Of a stretch of DNA of 64,000 nt, positions 51,747 through 61,180 are shown one piece after another. Position numbers and translations under genes: made by a program. The stretch covers positions 37,107 through 101,106 of the forward strand of contig JAILPK010000025.1 in the NCBI GenBank assembly GCA_024699495.1. The letters are read 5' to 3'. Source of the stretch: Bacteroidaceae bacterium (GTDB taxonomy: Bacteria > Bacteroidota > Bacteroidia > Bacteroidales > Bacteroidaceae). Each line of letters starts with the position of its first letter. The first letter of the stretch is position 1. The notes under the pieces are model-generated. The model saw only the letters and a program-made list of their open reading frames with translations, was not told where the DNA came from and did not search any database.

Positions 51747-53477
51747 ATGAAAAAGATAGAGCTTTTCCTCGTTTCACTACTCGCGGTATTTTTGTTTTCT
51801 GCATGCGGAGGGAATGACGACATTGATCCTGGAAATACCGACAATCACACCGAGCCACCTGCTGAGAGTGATAGTGTTCTTATGAATATCTTTACGCTGG
51901 TAGGTGCAGATGAAGCCGCACATCCTGTGCCACGTCTCATCGCAGAATGGGGGGAGAATATGGTTGCCCAGGTAACCAACCCGGCAAACGACAGCATAAT
52001 GATGTTTCAATATGTCAACAGTCATGAGCAATATGATGCAGCCGTTCTTGTCTCTAAACACAATGTAGTCTTTATGCATTACAACCCGCTTACAGACCGC
52101 AGTTTTCCTACTGATGTGCTGATGATTGGAGATTATGACAACTTCTCATCCGTCTCTTCATGCAAAGTTGACTGGTCCACAAATGATATTGAGTTCGTGC
52201 AAACAATTCCTCTGTCAACAGAAACCTCAGCAAAGAAATATCTGCCAGAACAAACCAGAGGGGAAAACGATAACCTGAAGAAACCCTTCTTCGACATGCT
52301 TGACCAGATTAGCGGTGACATAGGCAAAATAAAAGATGTAATTGATGATTTCGGCGCTGCCGGCAGGTCCGCTTCCATCCTCTGTGATGCCTGGACTGGT
52401 GTGCTCATCCCCATAATGAAATATCAGCTTTATAACGATGACGAAATTGCTCAGCGTCACTTTGTTGAGGAACTCTTCACCTCACAAGTGATGTCTGTGG
52501 TGGAGGAAGCAGTGGGTAAGCAGACTGAACAACTGAAGGACGAATCAGTAAAATTCCTATGTAAGATAACAAGTGTTGATGAGGAGGATGTGAATATGGC
52601 TCTTTGGGCTTACGACCTACTCGAGCGAGTTACGGATAAGACCGGTGAAGAGCGTAATATAGACATCAATACATATGAGGATAGGGGAGTTCAGGCTTCG
52701 GTGGCTTACGCCTCGCAATGCGCTCAAGCAGCTCCGATAGTAAATGTTACATACGAGCGTGAGCAGAATGCGCCGGTGGCTGTTACCCTCACTGTGGACC
52801 ATGTCACCAATTCCACGATTTCTGTTTCTGGACGAGTAAGGATAGACGACAGCATGTATGCCAATGTTCTCTCAGCCGGATATGTTTATTATGTAGGCAA
52901 CAGGGAATATCGCCTTGCTACAGGCGTTGACGCAAACTTCAACATCCAGCCTGCAACCATCCAGAATCTTCAGCCCAACACCTCATACCGCATTGCAGCC
53001 TACTACGAGACCCTCGCTTCAAACAGCATATTCTACAGCGAGTTCACCACTGTTGAGACTACAGGCGAGAAGGAAGATAACCAATGGGAAGGAACCAAAT
53101 GGCATTTCAGTGGTAAAATGATTAGTCACGATTCTATAGAGGGCGACGAAGAACAAGCTGCAGATTTTATTCTGGACCTCACAGACCTCGGTAACTGGGC
53201 TTTAAATATACAGATGGAAGGTGAGCGAAGCTATAGCATAGATTCTGAAGGCAATCTGATTCTTAAAATAACCCACTCATATTACGAAAAGGATTCTGAT
53301 GGTTACGTTTTCGGAAATTATGAACAGATCATGACCCTGCATCGCACTTCCGCTACCACAGCCACGTTGAAGTGGGATGGCGTTGAAGAAGGTGGGTGGC
53401 ATTCGGATGTGTTAAATCGAACGGAAACAAGTACAATAACCCTTGACGGTTCTTTCGAAGGCACACTCGTAGAATAA
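51747..53477 (+). CDS. Large lipoprotein with an Fn3-like domain, function unknown
   Basis: 576 aa. Signal peptide with lipobox FSAC (C20), followed by an acidic spacer (GGNDDIDPGNTDNHTEPPAESD). Residues about 45-165 are beta-rich, about 170-330 helical (MLDQISGDIGKIKDVIDDFGAAGRSASIL...), about 345-440 fibronectin III-like (VALTVDHV...GRVRID...LSAGYVYYVGN...NLQPNTSYRIAAYYET), and 455-576 a lipocalin-like beta domain (WEGTKWHFSGKM...LTLHRTSATTATLKW). The acidic stretch after the cysteine may promote surface export in Bacteroidota. I do not recognise a named family. Confidence 0.7.
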   Translation: MKKIELFLVSLLAVFLFSACGGNDDIDPGNTDNHTEPPAESDSVLMNIFTLVGADEAAHPVPRLIAEWGENMVAQVTNPANDSIMMFQYVNSHEQYDAAVLVSKHNVVFMHYNPLTDRSFPTDVLMIGDYDNFSSVSSCKVDWSTNDIEFVQTIPLSTETSAKKYLPEQTRGENDNLKKPFFDMLDQISGDIGKIKDVIDDFGAAGRSASILCDAWTGVLIPIMKYQLYNDDEIAQRHFVEELFTSQVMSVVEEAVGKQTEQLKDESVKFLCKITSVDEEDVNMALWAYDLLERVTDKTGEERNIDINTYEDRGVQASVAYASQCAQAAPIVNVTYEREQNAPVAVTLTVDHVTNSTISVSGRVRIDDSMYANVLSAGYVYYVGNREYRLATGVDANFNIQPATIQNLQPNTSYRIAAYYETLASNSIFYSEFTTVETTGEKEDNQWEGTKWHFSGKMISHDSIEGDEEQAADFILDLTDLGNWALNIQMEGERSYSIDSEGNLILKITHSYYEKDSDGYVFGNYEQIMTLHRTSATTATLKWDGVEEGGWHSDVLNRTETSTITLDGSFEGTLVE

Positions 53478-53525
53478 TTCTGATTCGGAAGAAGTCAAAT
53501 CTGTAAGATCTGTTACGAAAGAGTG

Positions 53526-54368
53526 TTATGCTTTTGAATTCATCCAGAAATGCCGCTCCTCATCCGTCATTTTCTCAATAGCATAACGGAGAGTTGTTCT
53601 GGACATCTCGTGAGCGTGCTGGCAAAGGAAGTCACGCAGTAAATCCATGCTTACTCGTTTCCCCATCTCACGTAACATCCACCCAACGGCCTTGTGCATG
53701 AGGTCATGCGGGTGATGCAGATGTATCTCGGCATAGCGCAAGCACCACGAAGGGTCCCCCTGTTGCGATGTCTTCCATGTGCATACCATGCTCATACGTT
53801 GTTTCCACAGATTGTTGCTCTGAGCCAATGAATCCAGCACTTCTGTTTTGATGCTCCTGTCGTCTGATTCATCGTAGCGTTCCCCGCTCCTGCAATTACT
53901 TATTGTGTGGGTGAGGAAGTCCGGTAATTGCTCTGCATTCAAGTCTGTAGGCAACAGCAGCCAGTGGCCAATAATTTTATGAACAGACAAATCAACAAGA
54001 TCCCAATTGTTTGCCCGTTCTGCATATGTTAAGTACAATTTAACAATCTCATCCCTGCCGCGAATGGCTTCCTTGTCATTCTCCAGGCGTTTGGATGCCA
54101 GCTTTTCGAACTTTGCTACAAGAATAAGAAAACCGCAGAGTCGCACTTCATGCCAGCGGTCCATCAGCAATTCCGGAACTTGACTCAGCGGCAGATCCTT
54201 CCACGCAACTCTTACTATTTCTCTTGTTTGTGGAACCTTTAATCCAAGAAACTCATCTCCATAGCCATACTCACCCTTGGCGGTTTTGAAGAAACGCATC
54301 AAGATATCCCGCTGCTTGTCATCTCGCAGCGTTTCCATAATGCTGATTATTTCTTTGGCCGTGGACAT
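53526..54368 (-). CDS. DNA alkylation repair protein (AlkD-like)
   Basis: 280 aa all-helical HEAT-like repeat protein. The block KGEYGYGDEFLGLKVPQTREIVRVAWKDL near the N-terminus and NNWDLVDLSVHKIIGHWLL with the catalytic-site aspartate region (WDLVD) are characteristic of AlkD, which excises N3- and N7-alkylated purines by an unusual non-base-flipping mechanism. The C-terminal LMHKAVGWMLREMGKR helix is also typical. Monocistronic; word-like repeats (TTTACCGTTTACTGTTTACAG) lie upstream of its start. Confidence 0.88.
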   Translation of the reverse strand: MSTAKEIISIMETLRDDKQRDILMRFFKTAKGEYGYGDEFLGLKVPQTREIVRVAWKDLPLSQVPELLMDRWHEVRLCGFLILVAKFEKLASKRLENDKEAIRGRDEIVKLYLTYAERANNWDLVDLSVHKIIGHWLLLPTDLNAEQLPDFLTHTISNCRSGERYDESDDRSIKTEVLDSLAQSNNLWKQRMSMVCTWKTSQQGDPSWCLRYAEIHLHHPHDLMHKAVGWMLREMGKRVSMDLLRDFLCQHAHEMSRTTLRYAIEKMTDEERHFWMNSKA

Positions 54369-54430
54369 TTTGGGTTTACCGTTTACTGTTTACAGTTTGC
54401 TGTTCTTGCGAATCGATGTATCAATGAAGA

Positions 54431-54495
54431 TTCAGGTTGGCCTGATAGGTTCTTCCGTTTAAATTACGGAACTTGCCTAATCGGGCCAACCTGAA
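54431..54495 (-). terminator. Long hairpin after the capEFG operon
   Basis: Perfect 12-bp outer stem TTCAGGTTGGCC / GGCCAACCTGAA with a nearly complementary interior (TTCCG tttaaatta CGGAA), 65 nt in all. It begins 24 bp beyond the capG stop. It lacks a T-run, so it may be an mRNA 3' end or attenuation structure rather than a classic terminator. Confidence 0.6.
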
Positions 54496-54518
54496 ACCTT
54501 AAATCTATAATTCGGAAA

Positions 54519-55679
54519 TCAATATTTTCTCCACACCATCTTATTCACCACGCCAACATAGCTCTGGATGATTCTGACCACTTTCGTGCTTACGTTCTCA
54601 TCCACATAATCTGGCACGGGGATGCCGTGATTGCCGTCTCGAATAAGTTCAACTGCCACATCTACGCTTTGCAGCAAGCCCAAGGTGTCAATTCCGCTCA
54701 ATACAAAACAGCCTTTGTCCAAAGCCTCAGGCCGCTCCGTACTTGTGCGGATGCAAACGGCAGGGAAGGGATGTCCGACACTGGTGAAGAAGCTGCTCTC
54801 CTCAGGCAGGGTTCCACTATCACTCACAACAGCAAAAGCATTCATCTGAAGGCAGTTGTAGTCGTGGAATCCAAGAGGTTCATGCTGAATGACTCGCTTG
54901 TCAAGTTTGAAGTTCGTTGTCTCAAGACGTTTGCGGCTGCGTGGATGACAGCTATAAAGTATAGGCATATTATACTTCTCTGCCATCGCATTTATAGCAT
55001 TGAAGAGAGAGAGGAAATTCTTTTCCGTATCAATATTTTCTTCGCGGTGGGCGCTCAGAAGAATATATTTCCCCTTCTCCAGTCCCAGTCGCTTGTGAAT
55101 ATCGCTGGCCTCAATCTCGGCCAGATTATTATGCAGCACCTCTGCCATAGGTGAGCCTGTAACATAAGTACGTTCCTTTGGCAAACCGGTATCAGCAAGA
55201 TAACGACGTGCATGTTCGGAATATGCCATATTCACATCGCTGATGATATCAACAATTCGGCGGTTGGTTTCCTCGGGGAGGCATTCGTCTTTGCAACGGT
55301 TTCCAGCTTCCATGTGGAATATAGGAATGTGTAGCCGTTTAGCACCGATGACGCTGAGGCAGGAGTTCGTATCACCAAGCACAAGAACAGCATCCGGCTT
55401 CACCTCCACCATCAGCTGGTAGCTCTTGGCAATGATATTTCCCATTGTCTCTCCGAGGTCATTGCCTACAGCCTCCATGTAAATATCGGGATCAGCCAAT
55501 TTCAGGTCTTTGAAAAATACGCCATTCAGATTGTAGTCGTAATTCTGACCTGTGTGAGCCAGAAGGCAGTCGAAATACTGACGGCATTTGTTAATCACAG
55601 CGGCCAGTCGGATAATCTCTGGCCTCGTTCCAACTATTATCAGAAGCTTCAGCTTCCCGTTGTTTTTAAAATTTGCCAT
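54519..55679 (-). CDS. capG: UDP-GlcNAc 2-epimerase family, UDP-L-FucNAc branch (CapG/FnlC/WbjD)
   Basis: 386 aa, GT-B-fold non-hydrolysing epimerase: IIVGTRPEIIRLAAVI at the N-terminus, LGDTNSCLSVIGAKRLHIPIFHMEAGNRC, TGSPMAEVL and SAHREENID, and the C-terminal SDSGTLPEESSFF. On its own it could be WecB (UDP-ManNAc), but it is the third gene after capE and capF, whose order defines the UDP-N-acetyl-L-fucosamine pathway. There it performs the final C2 epimerisation. 123 bp after capF. Last gene of the operon. Confidence 0.88.
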   Translation of the reverse strand: MANFKNNGKLKLLIIVGTRPEIIRLAAVINKCRQYFDCLLAHTGQNYDYNLNGVFFKDLKLADPDIYMEAVGNDLGETMGNIIAKSYQLMVEVKPDAVLVLGDTNSCLSVIGAKRLHIPIFHMEAGNRCKDECLPEETNRRIVDIISDVNMAYSEHARRYLADTGLPKERTYVTGSPMAEVLHNNLAEIEASDIHKRLGLEKGKYILLSAHREENIDTEKNFLSLFNAINAMAEKYNMPILYSCHPRSRKRLETTNFKLDKRVIQHEPLGFHDYNCLQMNAFAVVSDSGTLPEESSFFTSVGHPFPAVCIRTSTERPEALDKGCFVLSGIDTLGLLQSVDVAVELIRDGNHGIPVPDYVDENVSTKVVRIIQSYVGVVNKMVWRKY

Positions 55680-55802
55680 ATTCCTATCGTATTACGCGTG
55701 CGCGCTTACTAATTTAATATTGTTTTGTTTCCACGAAAGTATTGTCATGCCTTGCATTATCGCGCCTCTCATACTCGTGGTTTGTATTATTTGCGGACCT
55801 TA

Positions 55803-57002
55803 TTAAACAGGTTCAAAGAATGTGTCGGGTTTCTCCGGGTTGAATATCTCGTTGCAATACATCACTGTCACGAGGTTTTCCGAATCACTCAGATTAATGA
55901 TATTGTGGGTGTAGCCAGGCAACATGTGAATGCATTGGATGTCATCCCCGCTCACCTCGAACTCTATAATTTCATCAGTTCCGAGTTTACGTTCCTGAAT
56001 CAATCCATGCCCACTAACCACGATAAAGAACTCCCACTTGGTGTTGTGCCAGTGTTGTCCTTTTGTGATACCTGGTTTGCTGATGTTAATGCTTACCTGT
56101 CCGCAATTGAGGGTGTGAACGAGCTCAGTGAAGCTGCCGCGGTCATCCACATTCATCTTCAGCGGGAAGGCCACTTTCTCTTTTGGCAGATAGCTGAGAT
56201 ATGTGCTATATAACTTCTTTGCGAAGCTGTTGGCTGGTATCTCGGGTATCATAAGAGTCTGTGGCTGCTCTGCGAACTTATGCAGCAAGTCAACGATTTC
56301 GCCGAGAGTAATCTTATGGGTTACAGGTGCATAGCAGTATTTGCCATCTTCCTTGGGCAAGACATCAAGGCCGTCGAATTCGCAATGATGTTCCTTACCT
56401 TCGAGTGCATCCAGCATCTCAGTCACGAGGTCGTCAATATAAAGCAGTTCGAGCTCAACTGACGGGTCGTTGACTGTGATTGGCAGGTCGTTGGCTATGT
56501 TATTGCAGAACGTGGCAACGGCAGAGTTATAGTTAGGACGACACCACTTGCCGAAGAGGTTAGGGAAGCGATAGATGAATACCTTTGCTCCAGTTTCCTT
56601 GCTGTAGTCGAGGAACAAGTCCTCTCCGGCTTTCTTGCTTCGCCCATATTCCGAGTTCCCGAATCGTCCGGTGAGGCTTGCTTGCTGACTTGAAGACAGC
56701 ATTACGGGACAGCGGTTGCCATATTTCTTAAGTGTATCAAGCAGGGTAGAGGCGAAGCCGAAATTGCCTTGCATGAACTCTTCTTGATTTTGGGGGCGGT
56801 TGACACCAGCAAGATTGAACACGAAATGGCATTCTTTACACCACGCGTCGAGTTCTTCAGAGGTGGAATCCAGGTCGTACTCATAGATCTCATCTATCTT
56901 GAGTCCGGGTCTCGTTCTGTCTTTGCCTTCGCTTATGTTTTTTAAGGCAGCACAGAAATTCCTGCCTACAAATCCTTTAGCTCCCGTTACAAGTATATTC
57001 AT
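55803..57002 (-). CDS. capF: Bifunctional SDR reductase/cupin, UDP-L-FucNAc pathway (CapF/FnlB/WbjC)
   Basis: 399 aa. The N-terminal extended SDR domain has GAKGFVGRNF and the active-site YGRSK; the C-terminal cupin at about 275-395 contains GITKGQHWHNTKWEFF and PGYTHNIINLSD. This two-domain layout is that of CapF, which epimerises C3 (cupin) and reduces C4 with NADPH (SDR) on the intermediate made by CapE. It sits 63 bp after capE and 123 bp before capG, on the same strand. Confidence 0.92.
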   Translation of the reverse strand: MNILVTGAKGFVGRNFCAALKNISEGKDRTRPGLKIDEIYEYDLDSTSEELDAWCKECHFVFNLAGVNRPQNQEEFMQGNFGFASTLLDTLKKYGNRCPVMLSSSQQASLTGRFGNSEYGRSKKAGEDLFLDYSKETGAKVFIYRFPNLFGKWCRPNYNSAVATFCNNIANDLPITVNDPSVELELLYIDDLVTEMLDALEGKEHHCEFDGLDVLPKEDGKYCYAPVTHKITLGEIVDLLHKFAEQPQTLMIPEIPANSFAKKLYSTYLSYLPKEKVAFPLKMNVDDRGSFTELVHTLNCGQVSINISKPGITKGQHWHNTKWEFFIVVSGHGLIQERKLGTDEIIEFEVSGDDIQCIHMLPGYTHNIINLSDSENLVTVMYCNEIFNPEKPDTFFEPV

Positions 57003-57065
57003 AATTCTTGATTTTCGTAGATGTCCTGATGACTTCCTATGAATTCTTTGCGAATAAATCTTGTA

Positions 57066-58112
57066 TTACACTAAGTTGGGGATGCCGTTGAGCTCGTTCT
57101 GGATATACTCAAGACTTGCAATCTTAGCTATCGTCTCTTCGAGATTCAGACGTCGGGTATTGTCGGAGTTGAACTCTTCGATAGTCGCACGTTTCACGTC
57201 ACCCTCTTTGAAGAACTTATCGTAATTCAGATCGCGGTTGTCAGCGGGGACAGCATAGAAATTACCCATATCTATGGCTTTAGCAGCCTCCTCTTTGGTA
57301 AGAAGAGTCTCATACATCTTCTCTCCATGGCGGATGCCTATGACCTTGATTTCCTCTTTCTTGCCGCCGAAGAGATCGCATACAGCTTCGGCCTGAGTCT
57401 GAATTGTGCACGCCGGAGCTTTCTGAACGAGGATGTCACCATTCTTGCCATGCTCGAAGGCGAACAAAACGAGATCGACAGCCTCTTCAAGACTCATGAT
57501 GAAGCGGGTCATCTTAGGCTCTGTAAGAGTGATGGGGTTACCCTTACGAATCTGGTCTATCCACAGAGGAATGACAGAGCCGCGGCTGCACATTACGTTT
57601 CCGTAGCGAGTGCAGCAAATCTTAGTTTCACCGGAAAGACGGCTCTTGGCCACGGCAATTTTTTCTTCGATGGCTTTTGTGATACCCATTGCGTTGATTG
57701 GGTATGCGGCCTTGTCGGTGGAGAGGCAAATCACGCATTTCACGCCGGCTTCAATGGCAGCATCCAAAGTGTTGTCAGTTCCAATCACATTGGTCTTGAC
57801 AGCCTCCATAGGGAAGAATTCGCATGAAGGCACCTGCTTCAGAGCAGCGGCGTGGAACACATAATCCACACCCTTCATCGCATACTTAAGAGTGCTCTTA
57901 TTGCGCACATCGCCGATATAGAACTTGATTTTGCTGGCCACTTCCGGCATTCTGGCCTGGAAGTCGTGGCGCATATCATCCTGTTTTTTCTCGTCGCGGG
58001 AGAATATTCTGATTTCTCCGATGTCTGTGCGCAGAAATCGGTTTAGCACTGCATTTCCAAAACTGCCTGTTCCACCTGTAATAAGTAGCGTCTTGTCTTT
58101 AAATACACTCAT
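57066..58112 (-). CDS. capE: UDP-GlcNAc 4,6-dehydratase, configuration-inverting (CapE/FnlA/WbjB)
   Basis: 348 aa extended SDR. NAD-binding GGTGSFGNAV and the IFSRDEKKQDDMRHDF block are typical of the FlaA1/PseB/CapE group. The catalytic motif is NAMGITK, with methionine in place of the SDR tyrosine, as in 5-inverting 4,6-dehydratases. It begins UDP-L-FucNAc synthesis from UDP-GlcNAc. It follows wbuC by 48 bp and precedes capF by 63 bp. PseB has the same motif, but the capF/capG neighbours decide the pathway. Confidence 0.92.
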   Translation of the reverse strand: MSVFKDKTLLITGGTGSFGNAVLNRFLRTDIGEIRIFSRDEKKQDDMRHDFQARMPEVASKIKFYIGDVRNKSTLKYAMKGVDYVFHAAALKQVPSCEFFPMEAVKTNVIGTDNTLDAAIEAGVKCVICLSTDKAAYPINAMGITKAIEEKIAVAKSRLSGETKICCTRYGNVMCSRGSVIPLWIDQIRKGNPITLTEPKMTRFIMSLEEAVDLVLFAFEHGKNGDILVQKAPACTIQTQAEAVCDLFGGKKEEIKVIGIRHGEKMYETLLTKEEAAKAIDMGNFYAVPADNRDLNYDKFFKEGDVKRATIEEFNSDNTRRLNLEETIAKIASLEYIQNELNGIPNLV

Positions 58113-58160
58113 AAGATTATAATGTTTAATATTTGATTTATCTGTATTGAAAGCATCTTG

Positions 58161-58559
58161 TCATTTCTTTTCCATGACATCCTCCGGCCCCAGTGGGGCA
58201 TAGGCTCCGTCTTTCATTTCTATGATTATTGTTCCAGATTCGAGAACTTCCACCGTGTGCCACTGGCCAATGGGGATATTTAGAGCTGGGCATTCACCGC
58301 CAGGCATCATGTCGATAACTTCGGTTATTTCTCCATTGTCATTATAGAACAATTCCCTTAAATGTCCTCTTAAGCACACGACGGACTCGCTTGATTGCAT
58401 GTGGCGATGGATAGGGAGAGGACTGCCAGGCTCGATGGCGTTGAGCATCCTCTGGCTCTGGTCGTCAGCTGAGTTGCGCAGGTCAAAATTCATCCTCAAT
58501 CGTGGGGAGTTCTTTGCCTGTTCAGTCAGTTTGTCAAATATATCTTTTCCTATTGTCAT
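58161..58559 (-). CDS. wbuC: WbuC family cupin
   Basis: 132 aa from MTIGKDIFDKLTEQA. The track start (58586) overlaps a -7 box, and M at 58568 would leave almost no leader, so 58559 is preferred, with moderate certainty. Cupin core: PLPIHRHMQSSESVVCLRGHLRELFYND with two metal-ligand histidines, then IPIGQWHTVEVLESGTIIIEMKDGAYAPL. WbuC is found beside UDP-L-FucNAc genes in O-antigen clusters; its role is undefined. First gene of the capE-capF-capG operon. Confidence 0.85.
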   Translation of the reverse strand: MTIGKDIFDKLTEQAKNSPRLRMNFDLRNSADDQSQRMLNAIEPGSPLPIHRHMQSSESVVCLRGHLRELFYNDNGEITEVIDMMPGGECPALNIPIGQWHTVEVLESGTIIIEMKDGAYAPLGPEDVMEKK

Positions 58560-58583
58560 TCTATACATTATTAATAATCGCGG

Positions 58584-58591
58584 CAAAATTA
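58584..58591 (-). promoter_or_regulatory. Predicted -7 element (TAATTTTG) for wbuC-capEFG
   Basis: CAAAATTA on the plus strand; exact match overlapping the track ORF start, 25 bases before the preferred ATG at 58559. Confidence 0.6.
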
Positions 58592-58799
58592 CTAAAAAAA
58601 ATCAAAAGCATGCAAAAAACAAATGTTTTATTTCTTATAAGCCTAAAACTAACCGCTTAAAAGAAATAATAATAATCCTCGAGAGCTATATAAATGCGAA
58701 TCCGGGAAACATTTACCTCTTTCATCCCAACCATCAGTTCGTGGGCTTAAGAACCCGGTAATTCCCACTTGGTAACGCCTTCTTGGAGTTCTTCCTGTC

Positions 58800-59822
58800 T
58801 TAACAGCGGGTGAGCAGGAATTCGGCTTTTCCCGACAGCATCAGTTCTGGAGTTGTTGCAGGAATAAATATCGTATCTCCCTTTCTGAAGGAAAGGATGT
58901 GATCCTTATTCTTCATCCCGTCATGAGCCTTCGGATTCGCAGCATCCGGATTCTGAACCTCTCTCAACTCGCCCTCGCCCTCGATGCATAGCAGCACGCG
59001 GAAAGACTCGGGCAACGGGGGGATTGCTACACCTGTGGAGTGGAGTAGGCAGCGTGACACCTCGAAATACTGGCAGCGGGCAAGAGATTCTGTGGCAAAT
59101 CCGGGGCGGTAGCGCAACACCCGCAATGGTTGTCTCGGATTCTGTGAACCGCTCAGATCGGCCACGTCAAGCGCTTTCTCTATATGCAGCTCACGCGGCT
59201 TGCCGTCTTTGTCAAGCCGTCCATAGTCATACAGCCGGTATGTCAGATTCGAGTTCTGCTGGATTTCAGCTATCAGAGCCCCGCTCCCGATGGCATGTAT
59301 GGTTCCTGAAGGGATGAAAAACACATCGTCTTTGTGAACCGGAATCCGGCGCAGATAATGTTCTATCGTCCCCAATTCCAGACTTTGCCGCAATTCATCT
59401 GCCGAGATGGCTCTGTTCAGTCCGAACACGAGCTGTGCTCCGGGCTCAGCGTCAACTACATACCACATCTCGGTCTTGCCGTCTTGCCCATTCTCCTCGC
59501 GGCGTGCATAGTCATCATCTGGATGAACTTGAACAGAGAGGTTGTTTCGCGCGTCAATGAATTTAATCAGGACCGGAAGATTAACTGAGGAAGATACAGA
59601 TGGCGAAGTCCCGAGAAAATCAGGATTTTTCTTAAGCACCTCGGTGAGCGTAATACCATGGAACACCCCGGATGCCACATACGAGGGACCATCAGGATGG
59701 GTAGAACATTCCCATGTCTCTGCCAGCGGTTCTTGTGGCAGATCCTTATGGAACTCTTCTCGCAGCCGGGTCCCGCCCCAGATATAATCCTTGCCTGAAG
59801 GTTTTAATAGAAATGGTGTCAA
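58800..59822 (-). CDS. manA: Mannose-6-phosphate isomerase, class I
   Basis: 340 aa zinc cupin enzyme linking fructose-6-P and mannose-6-P. Signature IWGGTRLREEF at the start, FIDARNNLSVQVHPDD with zinc ligands, KTEMWYVVDAEPGAQLVFGLN and PSGTIHAIGSGALIAEIQQNSNLTYRLYDYGR. The start overlaps the manC stop by 4 nt. It supplies mannose-6-P to the GDP-mannose to GDP-L-fucose branch encoded upstream. Confidence 0.93.
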   Translation of the reverse strand: MTPFLLKPSGKDYIWGGTRLREEFHKDLPQEPLAETWECSTHPDGPSYVASGVFHGITLTEVLKKNPDFLGTSPSVSSSVNLPVLIKFIDARNNLSVQVHPDDDYARREENGQDGKTEMWYVVDAEPGAQLVFGLNRAISADELRQSLELGTIEHYLRRIPVHKDDVFFIPSGTIHAIGSGALIAEIQQNSNLTYRLYDYGRLDKDGKPRELHIEKALDVADLSGSQNPRQPLRVLRYRPGFATESLARCQYFEVSRCLLHSTGVAIPPLPESFRVLLCIEGEGELREVQNPDAANPKAHDGMKNKDHILSFRKGDTIFIPATTPELMLSGKAEFLLTRC

Positions 59823-61129
59823 ATTTCAAACTTTTTCTTATCGTGGACGCTAATGTTCTTCCCAAGCTGAATCTCTACGAGAGTCAGTTCTGTAAGAGCG
59901 CGAATTGTATGTTTGCAGCCTGCCAGAATAGTGATTACATCTCCTGGTTGCACCTTCTGCTTCATGCCGTCTATGAGAGTCTCTCCCTCTCCAGAAAGCA
60001 CGGTCCACACCTCATCACGATATTCATGGCTGTGGTAATTCATCGCGTGCCCGACATTCAGCTTTACTTTTATCGTGAGGCTGCCTGGCTGTTCGTCAAT
60101 CACATGATAGCTGCCCCATGACTTCTCGGCGAACATAATCTGCTGGTCCAGCCCGTCAACATATGGCTTGATGCCTTCTGAACTCTGCTTGTCGGATACC
60201 AGAATCCCATCTGCCGATGCAGCTACCACCACATCATGCAAGCCCATACACAACACCGGGACGTCTATCTCATTGATGACATTGACATTCTGGCATCCGT
60301 CGCCAAGAATCACCTTGCCCATGGTCTGCTCTGACATGGCTTCAGTCATTGAATTCCAGGTGCCTATATCCTTCCAGACTCCAGAGAAGCGCATAACCGA
60401 AATTTCCGGCTCATGCTCTACCACGGCATAGTCGAAACTGATTTTCTCCAGAGTCTCGTATTTGCTGAACAAATCCTGATAGTCAGTGAAATCAATCAGC
60501 TCATGTGCCCTGTTTAGCACATATCCCAGTTTATAGGCGAACACGCCGCCGTTCCAAAGTGCTCCTTTTGCTATATATTGAGCCGCAACAGCTTGCGTCG
60601 GCTTCTCCTTGAACGTCTCCACGCTGCTGATATCCTCCTTGGAGCGGGGTATGATATAGCCGAACTTCTCGCTGGGGCAGGTCGGTTCCATCCCCATCAG
60701 AGTCAGGTTGGCTGCACCTGTCTTTGCCAGTTCCGAGAGCCGCTTGAGAGCCATAAAATAATCATCTTCAACAAACGGGTCAACCGGGCAAACCACGACT
60801 GGTTCATTCAGCCCGATTCCCTGCACATAATGCAGATAGGCGGTGGTAAGTGCTATGGCGGGGAATGTATCCCTGCGGCAGGGCTCAACACTTATCCCTA
60901 CGCTGTCGCCGAGCTGGTTATGGATGGCGGACACCTGATTCCGGGATGTGGCTATAGTCACGGAAGCCTCGGGAGCCACAGAGCGGATTTGCCTGAACAT
61001 CCGCTGAACCATAGACTCATAAGAGCCGTCGGCGCATTTGAAAATCTTTATAAATTGTTTCGAGCGAATCTCGTTTGACAGAGGCCACAAGCGCTTCCCT
61101 GATCCTCCCGATAATAATATTACTTGCAT
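59819..61129 (-). CDS. manC: Mannose-1-phosphate guanylyltransferase (with C-terminal cupin)
   Basis: 436 aa. N-terminal nucleotidyltransferase with VILLSGGSGKRLWPLSNEIRSKQF (GTP-binding loop) and FKEKPTQAVAAQYIAKGALWNGGVFAYKLG; the C-terminal cupin WGSYHVIDEQPGSLTIKVKLNVGHAMNYHSHEYRDEVWTVLSGEG resembles type II phosphomannose isomerase. It makes GDP-mannose. Slightly shorter than the classic 470-aa bifunctional enzyme. Overlaps manA by 4 nt. The presence of a separate manA suggests the cupin part is regulatory or redundant. Confidence 0.93.
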   Translation of the reverse strand: MQVILLSGGSGKRLWPLSNEIRSKQFIKIFKCADGSYESMVQRMFRQIRSVAPEASVTIATSRNQVSAIHNQLGDSVGISVEPCRRDTFPAIALTTAYLHYVQGIGLNEPVVVCPVDPFVEDDYFMALKRLSELAKTGAANLTLMGMEPTCPSEKFGYIIPRSKEDISSVETFKEKPTQAVAAQYIAKGALWNGGVFAYKLGYVLNRAHELIDFTDYQDLFSKYETLEKISFDYAVVEHEPEISVMRFSGVWKDIGTWNSMTEAMSEQTMGKVILGDGCQNVNVINEIDVPVLCMGLHDVVVAASADGILVSDKQSSEGIKPYVDGLDQQIMFAEKSWGSYHVIDEQPGSLTIKVKLNVGHAMNYHSHEYRDEVWTVLSGEGETLIDGMKQKVQPGDVITILAGCKHTIRALTELTLVEIQLGKNISVHDKKKFEI

Positions 61130-61180
61130 CTGTTGTTTATGTTTGTTTAGTGAGGGCTTGAGCCCATGCTTCTCTGTCCG

